Part shown: in pieces, positions 13,534 through 24,140 of the stretch | How the letters are laid out: each line of letters opens with the position of its first letter | Position numbering within the stretch: the first letter of the stretch is position 1 | Origin: Lepidurus packardi | Lineage: Eukaryota > Arthropoda > Branchiopoda > Notostraca > Triopsidae | DNA: 64,000 bases | Reading direction: 5' to 3' | NCBI GenBank assembly: GCA_023053545.1 | Contig: JAKZAN010000002.1 | Coordinates: forward strand, 5,688,375-5,752,374 | The notes under the pieces: generated by a model | Database searches by the model: none | The model's input: the letters and a program-made list of their open reading frames with translations, nothing else | Told to the model about the DNA's origin: nothing | Translations under genes and position numbers: made by a program

Positions 13534-14557
13534 TTACAGTACTGCGAACATTTTGTCAGCGGAATTGACGTCCAAACCGTAAACAAGACTGAAAAGTTTG
13601 ACTCCGCATGCTTGATTGGGATCTTCGATATCGAGATTATCGAAAGTGTCTTGGGGTGCGCCAGCTGCGAGTCTTTCATTGAGATCGTTTTTGGCGCAGG
13701 CGATAATTTTCTTGGTCTGAAGTGTATAAACAAACACAGCATGTAGCGTGTTGTTGTCTTCTTTTGAACTTAAAAACAAGAGAAACTTACATTGAAACAG
13801 CGGAAGAAACCCATTGGCTTCATCAAATGCCTAAAAACTTGGACTTTTCCTTTATTTGCTAGGGCACCGCTCTAAAATAATATGATAAGTTTGTCCAAAA
13901 ATAAATCATACTGCGTTCAACTTACGGCGAACTCGACGCAAGTATCTAGTCCAGCTAACAAATCAGCCTTAAAACCGTCCGAAATCTCCAAACCCTGGAG
14001 TTTAGCTTTCATGTCGTCCAAGTTAAGTTCAAAGGACTCGGTAATCTAAGTCGGCGTAAATAATCCATTAAATTTCATTAATCAAATGACTTTTCTGTTA
14101 CCAGATTCAATTCCCGCAGAATGCAAGTGATGTTGCCTGTTTGCGCTATGGTACGATCTCGAATTTGCGCAGCTTTAGCTACACTCACTGGTAAATCCTG
14201 TAAAACAAGTATAGTACTTCAATGAAAAAAATAATTGTAGCACAAGTGAGAGAAGCTTACGAATGCAGGCAATGATTCCTGTCCTGCTTTAACTTCCGGT
14301 AAGTGGGGTTCAGATTGATGACACTTGATAGACGCAGCTAGCGTTTTACCCCAAACATCATGCACTGCAGGTTTTCCGAAGCAACCCTCCGTCAACTATA
14401 ATAAGCGTATCTATCAAACCATCCTTAAATTTCAAACAAGGTTATAAAAATTACTCACCTTCATCGATACATACTTCTCCAGCGCAGACATCTCGTCGTG
14501 ACCACAAACGTAGCCCATAACACAGCCCAAAATAAGCAAACTTGCAAGTTTCAGCAT
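13534..14557 (-). CDS. Secreted protein, 27 kDa hemolymph protein-like (paralog A)
   Basis: Six exons join in phase 0 to give about 240 residues. The first encodes a clear signal peptide (LASLLILGCVMGYVCG). The mature part is helical and charged with spaced single cysteines: EGCFGK, SIKCHQ, NITCILRELN, GLDTCVEF, FFRCFN and IIACAKNDLNE, then the C-terminal LVYGLDVNSADKMF. This cysteine layout and size resemble the arthropod 27 kDa hemolymph glycoprotein family (DUF1397), whose function is unknown. The assignment is by pattern only. The start codon directly follows a TTTTAG splice acceptor, so a 5'UTR intron of 73 bp (14558-14630) precedes it. It is the tandem neighbour and clear paralog of the gene at 15251-17172. 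Confidence 0.8.
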
Positions 14558-14720
14558 CTAAAAGAAGGTAAAAAAGTAAGTTAAGCTAATGCCAAAAATC
14601 TGGGTCCAAAATTATAACTTTTTGACTTACTGTAAGTTCTTGTTTTGAGTACTAAAAGCTTTGGGATCTCCTGACTTAAGATCGGTGAAGAAGTGTGCAA
14701 GTTGAAGTTGAGGCATTGGG

Positions 14721-14730
14721 CTTTATATAC
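14721..14730 (-). promoter_or_regulatory. TATA box of secreted paralog A
   Basis: GTATATAAAG on the minus strand, about 90 bp upstream of the 5'UTR splice donor at 14630. The spacing suits a start site near 14695 and a short non-coding first exon. Confidence 0.6.
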
Positions 14731-15250
14731 TCATGTGCAGATCATCCAAGTTTTTGCAGAGTCATCCTTACCTGGCTGCTTTTTCTGGAAAGGGTTCTGC
14801 TTAAATTACGAAGTTTATGGGCCATTAGAAAGGGCCTTAAAATTATCCATGGAATACATATAAGAAGATGCTTATTTAAGATTCGTTTCATTTGGTTCCA
14901 GCGCCATACATGGTAACTTGTAATCAGCAATCCGGAAATACGTCGTTCATACTTTTAAGATAGGAAGGCTTGTGGCCTTGTAGGAAACTCTTTCATTTGT
15001 TAGCAACCACACACACACCTCCAAAAGAATCTAATGTATGAGAAAAAAACGAATTGTATGGACTTGGCAATAAATAAGCATGAAGGTTAATACAAAGTCA
15101 TTGTGAGGAACACGGAAATTAAAAATGCGAGCAATAACCAGCTAGGTATAACCATAAAAGATGCTTCTTAACCTTGGAAACACCACCGTTTCTTCCGGCT
15201 ACACGATACTTCTGGAGTACTTCGTCAGCTTTAAAGTGTTTCGAGGCATT

Positions 15251-17172
15251 TCAGAACATGTCATTGCCAGAACTTAGTTCGAATCCGTACACCAAATTGA
15301 AGATGTCGTGACTCATCTTGTCTGGTGATGTGGAAGCCTGATTTTCCAATGCGGCTAAGCCATCCCGGGCCATTAGCATTGTGTCGTCAATACCGGCTCC
15401 GAGTTTTTCGCGCAAATCTTTCTTCATGCACGCCATTAGCTTCTTACCCTGTGTTTTGGATTGCACAATACAAATTAGAAAATGCAATAAGAAAGGTTTA
15501 CTTTAGGGCAAAGTGGGATCTTACCTTGAAGCATTTAAAGAGCAACAAAGGTTGAGCTAGATCCTTGACTAGAGGCGAGCTTTCGAACTTCTTGGTAGAT
15601 ATGCAGCTCTGGGTGTTTTAGAAAATACAAGTGTATAGGATTAACACGTGCAGGAGTTTTGTGAGTTCACTAACCGAGAAATCCTTGCAGCTATCTAAGC
15701 CCTCACACAGTTCGTCTTTCATCTCTTGTGGGACGGGCAAATTCTGGATACGGGCATGAATACCTTCGAAGTTGGGCTGAAGATCCTCCTTGAGCTGGAA
15801 AAAAAGATAAAAATCAAGGTAAGATCAATACGGGCATTAAAAAATATAGTCGTAATTCTATACTTACGAAGTTTAGTTCCTTCATCATACAGGTCATGTT
15901 GCCTACTTTAGCCTCCAAGCGTTGTTTTAACATCAAGAACTTCTCGGAAGGACCATCGCTAGGCATCTCGCGGGCCTAACGCAATAGAAAAAGAAAAATT
16001 TTCAATTAATGTAAGAGTTAAGGGGCGTTAGCAGCCAAAATAACATCGAGATTTTGATTGGTGTCTGTAGCCTATATGCATTGTCTATTTTTTTTTCGTT
16101 TTTCTGATAAGCCGTTCACGAGTTAAGACATTTAAAATTTGGATCATGACGTCACAGATGTAGCATGGTGTGGTTTACGGCGCTTGTTACCATGGTTACT
16201 GTTTCATGCAGTAAACAAAGCTCCCGTGCACCATGGGTACGAATGTAACCGACTAGGAACGACATGATCCTATTTTACCGAATTTCTTTATTTAGTAGCT
16301 TAATTACGACGTCGGATATTGGAAAGAAAAAAGCCATTAGGAACGAGATTTTTGCTCTAGTTTTGAATACAAAGGTTTTTTTTTCGGCGTCTCCCTTTAA
16401 ATTCAATTAAGTTTACCTGGCGATGTCCATTGTTGGCATAGAAAGCATCGAACGATTGCCGTTGCTGCTGTTGGTCGTATTGTGACTGCGGAAACGGTGC
16501 AAAGTTACCGTAAGCTGTTTGTTGTGGGTTATGGAAATTCTGCTGGTACGGCACAGGTGCGAAGTTGCCATTGAATTGACCCTGTTGTGAGTTATAAGCA
16601 TTGTTTGGTTAATTTTCGGAAGTAGAATTAGCATTTAACTGTTTTAGGCTATCACGACTCGTACTTGTCGTTGAGCTGCTTCGAGGATGACGGATAGCGG
16701 AATTTGCACATTTGTCTGGGGTAGATGCTGTTGCGGGATTGCTGCGGGATTGTTGTAGAATTGTTGCGGTATATGCTGTCTAACAACAGGGTCTACTGGC
16801 ATTTGATTGACGTTAGGCAGTTCGATTGGTGGGGCTGCCAAGCCTTGACATTTATTACTGGCAGCACGAATTTCATTCCACATCATAGCTACGGTTTCTT
16901 TACCATAACAATCCTCGAAAATCTGATCCAAAAGGATAGATTTGCATTAGTTTATAGTAAACTCAAAATATTTATTTTTTACGTTGATACTTTTGAAAAT
17001 CATATTTCTTTCTATTTCTTTCTATTTCTTTTTACTTTTCAAATTTGGGAAAAAATCTACTTACTTTAGTCATGGCGTATTTTTTAAAGAGCTTATCCGC
17101 GCCGCCATCGTCGTCGAAAAAGGCAACTGATGACGTCACAAGGAACGCGCTCAACAAAACTATTTTAAACAT
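15251..17172 (-). CDS. Secreted protein, 27 kDa hemolymph protein-like (paralog B, Gln-rich insert)
   Basis: Seven phase-0 exons give about 345 residues. A signal peptide (FKIVLLSAFLVTSSVAFF) is followed by the same cysteine framework as the neighbour: EDCYGK, NKCQG, NMTCMMKELN, GLDSCKDF, LFKCFK and LMACMKKDL, with the closely similar C-terminus LVYGFELSSGNDMF. Unlike paralog A it carries an insert rich in Gln, Asn, Pro and Tyr, encoded by the end of exon 2 and by an extra symmetrical exon at 16581-16417 (55 codons). The 5'UTR intron (17173-17234) ends directly before the ATG, as in paralog A, so the two genes clearly share an ancestor. Secretion into body fluid is likely; the function is unknown. 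Confidence 0.8.
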
Positions 17173-17274
17173 CTAAACAAGTTAAGATCAGTTAGTCTTA
17201 AGATACTACGGTCCATACTGGTGTTCCAACTTACCTTCGTCTTCGTTGTTATCCATTTGAAACTAGGAGACGAG

Positions 17275-17284
17275 CCTTTTATAC
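17275..17284 (-). promoter_or_regulatory. TATA box of secreted paralog B
   Basis: GTATAAAAGG on the minus strand, 40 bp upstream of the 5'UTR splice donor at 17234. Together with paralog A this shows conserved promoter design: TATA, short leader exon, short intron, ATG. Confidence 0.65.
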
Positions 17285-17299
17285 TCGTCAATCGCTCAC

Positions 17300-17869
17300 G
17301 GAACGATTCTGACATGGCAGTTCAACAAACTTTATGGGGATTTTTAACGGAAAAAATCACCTTGAAGCTTTTCTTCTACCTACTCCTCTTCGCTTGGGTC
17401 CCCAACAAACATAATTAGCGGCCACCACAATTGCTGAACTTGACTTTCTCGCGCTTTATTGCACTTGGAAGGGCATTGCACTTTCGCTGTCAGTTCTGCT
17501 GAAGCAAAACCCACATTACGTTTCTAATAAGCAAAACTAGTTTATTTGCATATAGTGTTTCATCTTGACTCCTCGACCTGATTAACTGTGCACACAAAAG
17601 TGAACGTTGGTATGTTTCATTCTTTATTGGTTTTCAAGAGAACCAGATTAAGATCAAGAAGATTTGTCACAAAAGACTGTATTTTGATCACGTAGACATC
17701 GAATTTAGTCCAAAAGGACTAGAAGTGTCTTTTTTATATACACAAAGTGAAAAAGCTAGAGGCTTTCGTTCATCAGTCTATACATGTAATATCTTGAACC
17801 CTCCAAAATCTACCACAGGTACTTCTCCTTAAAGGTTTTCCGTAAAAAAAGTAGGTTGGGTAACACATG
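17300..17869. other. Intergenic region between paralog B and cryptochrome
   Basis: AT-rich sequence without a recognisable gene. It should contain the cryptochrome 3'UTR and the distal promoter of paralog B. Confidence 0.5.
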
Positions 17870-20305
17870 TTAATCATCCTGGGCCATCGAAACGTCATTG
17901 GGTCGCTTGTAGCAATTAATCGACCAATCCCTCGCCCCATTGTCGGCCACTGACATGAGCCCTAGACGAGCAAAATAAAGAAAATTGAGGAAATATCCTT
18001 GATATTTTGAAGGTGAAAACGCAAGTACCTGGACCGCGGTATTGTGTGAGTTGTTGATAGACTTGTTTCATACGTTCAATATTGATCTTGGATGCCTGCG
18101 CGTGGTTAACCATGGGCAACGGATAGTTCTTCCCTATGATACATTTTGCTGTACGCTGCACGGTCTCTGGTGAGTTCCAAGGCTCGTGGATGTACTGCAC
18201 CGGAAAGTTTTTCAAAACAGGCAGATATTTTTTTATGTAATCTCCATTAGGGTCCGCTTTACGTCCAAATCGCACCGGGCAATAACAATGGAAAAACTGT
18301 TGGAAAAAGGAAGAACAGGAGAGCCACATCCACGTACCAGCGTTAACTGACCAATCAGCGTCTAGCAACAATTCTTCAAATACCTTCCAAAAAGTGGTTC
18401 TATTAAACTAAAAATATTTGGCTTTCTTTCATACTTTCATTCCTTCTTCCCAGGATACCCACAAATCGCCTCGGGTAAGGAAGCATGCTACTGCATGGCG
18501 AGCCAAATGATGAATCCATCCTTCTTCCCGGAGTTGAGTCATGATGGCATCAATCCACGGAAAGCCTGTTTGGCCCTAAATACAGCTTTATACAAGAACA
18601 AGGAAGTCAAATAGAATCGAGAAACTTACATTCGCCCATTTGGCTAAGGCTTCCCCGTTGTGATCCCACGGAATTTGGACGCAGATGGGATTCCCCCGCA
18701 TTTTGTCGAAGTTGGGGTTATTGGTAGCTGCGCAGTAGAAAAACTCCCTCCACAGGACTTGCCCATGTAAAGACAAAGGAGGAGGAGCTTTCTTAATCTA
18801 GAAAAAAACCCGGAAATTAGGTAATTAAAATTTTTGTTTAAATTCACTAAAGTTTTAAAAATTACTTTGCGGTATAGGTCGCTTAGCTGTTGGTAAAATA
18901 AGCGAACTGACAAGCAACCGAAGCGGAGGTATGGACTGAGGCCTGTTTGACTAGCTAATAAGGATTGAGGAGTCATTTTTGGACGGCCGAATGTTGCCAC
19001 CCACGCTTTTCTCTCCAAATGGCGCTCCAAACGTGCTAAGGCTTCTGTTTCGCCACCTTTCCACACTGCTGGCATGAGCCCGTCCGTATCGAAACCTTCA
19101 CAAACGTTTGAAAAATAAGATTTATTGTTTCTTTACGGGACGTCATCATGCACATTTTTCAAACCTAGTTCTTCTAAGGTTGGAACACCGTATTTGTCGT
19201 CTATATCTTCTCCTGAGGGAGTGTAACCGTGGCTGAGGTACTCCAGTGTGACAGGTGGTTGGGGTGAAGGAGGCGGGTCCACTGTACTTAGCAAATTCTG
19301 AAACTGTCGATATGTTAACGGAGGGTTGCCCCCGTTACTCTCAATGATCCTGCAAGAAAAAAATAATCGTATTAAAGTTTCTTAATTAAAAAAAATAAAT
19401 AATACTTTTGGAGGTTGTACAAGGTGTGGGAAGCTCGGACAATGACTTCTACGCCCAGTTCCTGACACATGGCCATAATGTTCTGGTCCCGGACACGCCC
19501 AAAAGGTTCTGGATCTTCCTCGAATGTTAGGCACGTGGTTTGCCAATCCTGGACCAAAAAGATTCTCATGTTTTAGAGTCACAAAATAAGGTGGATATAA
19601 AAAATTTCACATGAAGAAAAAAGTTAAACATCGTAATCAGTGTCTCTGGAAAATTTTACATCTAATTTTTTTTTTTTTCCTTTCCATTGTAGGCTTACCC
19701 CTGTTGATGGTTCTTTTTTTGATAATCATGTAAATACAAGAACCATCAACACATCTAATTGATTCTACGAGTGAAAAAGAGAAAATTATGTAAAACCGCG
19801 GAGGATCTTTTCTTTCTAACTGTTCAGAAAGTTAAACTTTTGCTTGCATGCACACCGAGATTGTCCTTTTGTAAAATAATTAACTCGATAAATTTGTTAT
19901 ACTTTAAAGAGTTTGGGTAGAACTCCAGCTGGCTGTCCCCTGACAACAAATAAGCGCGAGTTGAGTTTCTTTAAGCTTTGGTCCAGGTCTTCTAAGGACT
20001 GTAACAGGAATCTGGGACAAAAAGAAAATGACACAATTCGTAAGAAATGATTTCTTAAAATTAATACTTTTTAAGTTAGATTTAGGGAGTTTTTTTTATT
20101 TGTATTACCGCCATTTATTGATTCCGACGTTCGAAGAACCAGCGAACCAAGGATCCAAGATAAAAATGCAACGAAAGGTAGTGCCACTCTTAAGTCCTTC
20201 ACGGAGACTGGGGTTATCGTGAAGTCTCAATCCTTTACGGAACCAATGAACTACATGTTTTTCCTTCTGCTGTTCTTCCTGGCGGTCACTGCTTTGCCCA
20301 GTCAT
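17870..20305 (-). CDS. CRY2: Animal cryptochrome, type 2 (transcriptional repressor type)
   Basis: Type-2 cryptochromes repress CLOCK:BMAL/CYCLE in the circadian loop and are not primarily photoreceptors. About nine exons give roughly 540 residues. The photolyase N-terminal domain is shown by [16 protein letters not shown] and [20 protein letters not shown]. The FAD-binding domain is shown by [62 protein letters not shown] and [18 protein letters not shown]. It ends with [12 protein letters not shown] and [14 protein letters not shown], then [15 protein letters not shown]. These match animal CRY rather than 6-4 photolyase. The tail after the core is short, about 35 residues, ending SMAQDD. 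The upstream region carries E-boxes (separate entry), consistent with clock control. Confidence 0.93.
19702..19751. repeat. Inverted repeat (14-bp stem) in a cryptochrome intron
   Basis: TGTTGATGGTTCTT at 19702-19715 is the exact reverse complement of 19738-19751, with a 22-nt AT-rich loop. It lies in an intron and would fold into a hairpin in the pre-mRNA. No role is evident. Confidence 0.7.
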
Positions 20306-20652
20306 GGTTCCACGTTAACCCCGGTACAGTCTCCCCAAGTTTCGAACAAATGTAAATATTGCGAATAGAGTCTTCTTTACTCATCACGAAAATCTTTACT
20401 CATGACTCATCCAAACATCAACTAGGCTATATTTCACACTACACTGGGATAGTTCGCTTTCCAATATTTTGGGAAAGTTTCGTTTAAACATTCAGTTACC
20501 TAAGCCATATGCTTATCAAAGCAGTCTTGAAAGTACACAGATTTCGACCGTTTGTCTAGATTTAAATTCCATTATTTGGTATACTATGTTTTAAAACACG
20601 TTAACCTGCTTCTCGCCTAGAATGAAACAGTTATAATTAATCACGTTATAAT

Positions 20653-21007
20653 CACGTGATGTTCTTAACATCTGTTTTTTTGCTATTTAAAATCCCAAAA
20701 TTGAGTTCAATAGGCTTAAGAAAGACATAACAACACTGGACTGGCTCGCAGTAGGCCACTAATCCGCGAGACAAGCAGAAAATCTTTTCCACGCCCGGTG
20801 CAACGTGACCTGTTATTCTGCCTTGCTCTTATTGGCCCGGACTTGTCACGTGCAGTACCATTGTATTTGCAGGCTCACGTTGCACTTAGCATGTAGCCTC
20901 TTCTTTCCACGCACGCGTGGAAAACGTTTTACCGAACTGTTCAAATATGGTCTGCCTTTTCTAAACCTATTATAGGAAGAAACCTACATTTCCGGGCTTT
21001 TATGTAA
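20653..21007. promoter_or_regulatory. Cryptochrome upstream region with E-boxes and D-box-like site
   Basis: Upstream of the cryptochrome start (20305, minus strand) there are two perfect CACGTG E-boxes at 20653-20658 and 20847-20852. A mirrored pair GTGCAACGTGA (near 20800) and TCACGTTGCAC (near 20874) contains E'-box-type CACGTT. TTATGTAA at 21000-21007 matches the D-box consensus bound by PAR bZIP factors. These are the element types known to drive rhythmic cry/per genes in animals. Occupancy is inferred, not shown. Confidence 0.55.
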
Positions 21008-21575
21008 CTTCGTGATGAAAACTGTATTGTTGCACAAACACTTTTAAAAATTTTTTGGCACTTACACGCAACCTTAAGGACAGATCTTTAGGGCAACTTC
21101 CATGCATAATAGTTAATTTTGTATTATTTTAGCTACAATTCCGTTTAGTTTAATATATATTTCAGCCAATTTTCCGTACCCTCTATCCTAAAATACCGTG
21201 ACGAAAACCAAAAACAGAGTTTCGTTCATTGCTAATTGGTGGGCAAAGTTCATTACAGGGTCACTTAGCGACCTTTTCTCTAATTCCTAAGCATCACAGT
21301 GGTGGTTTTTTCTTGAAACAGGAACCCCAAATACTTTCCAGCCATGTAAAATGAAGCCCCAGAAAAACATAGCACAAAGGGAAACAAAAAAGGTGTCTCG
21401 AACTGAAAAGTGAAGAGATTGTCGAGCGTAATAAGAATACAAGAATAGCAGATCTATAGCTGCGTTTCCAGTCTGCTTTCCAACCAAAAGCGTTGTCATT
21501 TTCAAAGTAAATTTCTTTTAAAAGAAAAAATAAAACTGAAGAGTTGCCAGTACCTAATTAGCTGTCCTAATTGTC

Positions 21576-23115
21576 TTAGTTTAGCTGAGGGTGAATTTCA
21601 TCATCGTCTTGAGAAGGCGTTGCCACAGTGGAGGATTTATCCTTGTTGTGGGACCGCAAATCCACTTTGGGAACGGTGCGGTTATAACCTTTGCCCAGTT
21701 CAGCGAAATGAGACTCGAAATGCATGTCGCGACTCTTGAGTTTCTGGAACCTATTTTCTAATAATTGCACCGCGTACGCATACAGCTCTAAATCAAGTTT
21801 GTTCACTTGGCGGAGTTGATCGAACTGGGACGGAGTGAGTTCTTCTAACGTCGAATCCGCGAAGGTCGTATTATATTGCTCGAAGGGCACAGTAAAATGC
21901 AAGTTGAACGTTTCTTCAAAAACGTACTGACTCACTTGCTGCAGTTCCGTCAATCCAAAAAAGGCCATTTTGGCTAAGTTGCTCTTCGCGCTCGCTAACA
22001 TGATGCGTTCGCGTTCGGATTGGTCCATATAGCTTTGGTTATAACAACCTATCAATGTCAAATCTGCTAGCATTCGCGTTTGACGGTTATGAGCCAAATT
22101 GTGCGGACAGGCCATAAAATCGTCCAAAGTGACGTCCTTCCATACACTGCCGCCATAACACCGCGGTAATTCGTCGGGTGCGGGTTCACGTCCGTTGCAT
22201 AAATGCTTGGAATATTTCCAGGTAGCCCCACGTTTCACATGCCGGAATTCCGACAAATATCGGTGAATTGGCTCGCGCAGTACAGTGATGTAGAAATAAC
22301 TAAATAGAAGAAGTAAAATGTATGCATTTTTGTAAGAAAAAAAAGTTCAATTTTTACTTTCGTTTCTTTGATTTTCCCTCGAATTGGTCCAAACGATGGT
22401 CAACACAACTAGTCAACTCAGTCCAGTCTGCGTGGAGACCGCACTTCCAGCCCGTGGAGTACCGGCTGAAAAGCCAGTGCTCTTTATTATTGGGTCGGAA
22501 GCAATCGCAACGTTTATATTCTTGGTGACAAACGCAGGGGCGTTTGAGGTCCAGGTCTTGGACCAGGTGCCGTCCAAACACCGTTCCACCAGTCTTTTGA
22601 ATGTGGAGGAAGACAATGACGTCATGGCCGCGGATGTCAAAGTGGAAGTTGACGTCCATGACTTCGTCGTAGCTTTTGCCATTGTGAGGCGAGTGGGGTT
22701 GAGAAGCTAAATGGATGGGCTTAGCCATGTTGTCAAGGAGGGAGAGAACTTGTTCATTATAGAGCTGGTGAGTGTTGGGCAGCTGCCGGTTACGGAATTT
22801 ATAGGCAACTGTGCAGAGCGAACCGCGGCAGTAGTAGCTAAGGAAAAAAACGCCTAATAAAGAAGACAGTATGCAAAATCCAACGACCAGCTTGAGTCGC
22901 TGCGTCCATTGTCCCATGATGGGTTGGTTTTGATTGTCAGGCTGGCCTTTGTTGGGGAAATTGTTAAAGGCAGTGGAGAGACGTCGTGGAAAACTAAGGA
23001 TGACCGGGAAAGCGATAGATTTGCTTGAAGTTGACAATAACCTGCCTTCCATCCAAGGCATACCATCCAGCAAATCGTTCTCCTCGACTTGGACGGCGGC
23101 TTCAGAGGTCGGCAT
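21576..23115 (-). CDS. HS6ST: Heparan sulfate 6-O-sulfotransferase
   Basis: A Golgi type II membrane enzyme that moves sulfate from PAPS to the 6-O position of glucosamine in heparan sulfate. There are two exons, 23115-22358 and 22299-21576, joined in phase 2 to read KKRNYFYITVLREP. A transmembrane anchor lies near residues 75-95 (LVVGFCILSSLLGVFFLSYY). The 5'-PSB PAPS-binding motif is FLHIQKTGGTVFGRHL. The 3'-phosphate region is TVLREPIHRYLSEFRHVKRG, followed by GATWKYSKHLCNGR, NLAHNRQTRMLADL and AKSNLAKMAFFGLTE, as in the family. The first in-frame Met (23115) gives a long cytoplasmic tail; Met in MGQWTQRL nearer the anchor is an alternative start. The predicted protein is about 490 residues. 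Confidence 0.95.
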
Positions 23116-24140
23116 TACGGCAGTCTAGCACGACTTACTTTGACTGCGGTACGTCCATGGAAAGCAGGTAGGGAAAGAAAGGCGTAACATTAATATCAAA
23201 GTTTGTGTTTACACTGGAAGCAGCCTTGTTGTTCCTTGAACAGAGGAACGGAAAAATAAATACCATAACATTATCAAACTATAGAGAGACTAAATTGTGA
23301 ACGGCGAATTCATCTCTGGCGGTGGTCTTGATTTACGCGTCCGTGACAGTGTGGCGGTCAAGTAACCCACTCTAAAAAGCCAAGAGTCATTATGAAAAGT
23401 ATGCCGAGACGAAATCTCGCATTTGTAACACGAGTGTTAAAAGGTCTACACGTTTTAAATACACACGTTAAAAGGCTTACTACACATTCTAAATATATGC
23501 TATTGGTATGAATGGTACTTGTATTCCGGGTCTCTTAGCGAAAAAAAACATAGGAACTATTTTTTTGTAGTTTTTATACGTATTTTTTAAACGCTAGCAA
23601 CACCCTACTGATCAGTGATATAAACAGTTAAGCAATACAGCTTTAAGATGGCAGTAATATGACTAGGATAAAGCTGACAGGATAAGTCACATTTCAAAAC
23701 AAAAACGACAGTTTTGGGAAAACTATTTTAATTCGTCGAACATGTATTAATGAACGTACAGTATTTAGCTTCAGCGCAAATCCCTCCCGAAAGTTTTCAA
23801 GGAATTTTCTCCAAATAAACTTCCCCACGAAAGCCATTCCGTCCTCCAACTCCAAACGGAAAATAAAATTTCCCTGAAAATGAACCCAAATAAAGCAATT
23901 AAAATTCCAGCTTCTCGAACACATCAGGCCTTCCACGAAGACAAATCAAACCAAGAAACGAAACTGAACTGGTACATTTGATGCCTCGCTTAACCATATA
24001 CGCTAACTTTACAATGGAGTAAACAAGGTAAAAGGGTTCAGGTTGGACCGGTTTTTTTATGCGCACACTTGCTTCATCCCCATATCCGCCACCTCTTTCA
24101 ACACTACGCCCAGACTACACCAGAAGTCTGCTTGGCTCTC
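23116..24140. other. Intergenic region between sulfotransferase and GMP synthase
   Basis: No recognisable gene. A minus-strand frame at 23694-23936 encodes an 80-residue peptide without family marks. The region should hold the GMP synthase 3'UTR and the sulfotransferase promoter. Confidence 0.5.

Noticed and set aside
17173..17256. Short upstream ATG in the leader exon of paralog B
   Set aside because: The predicted start site from the TATA box (about 17250) is at or downstream of this ATG, so it is probably not transcribed.
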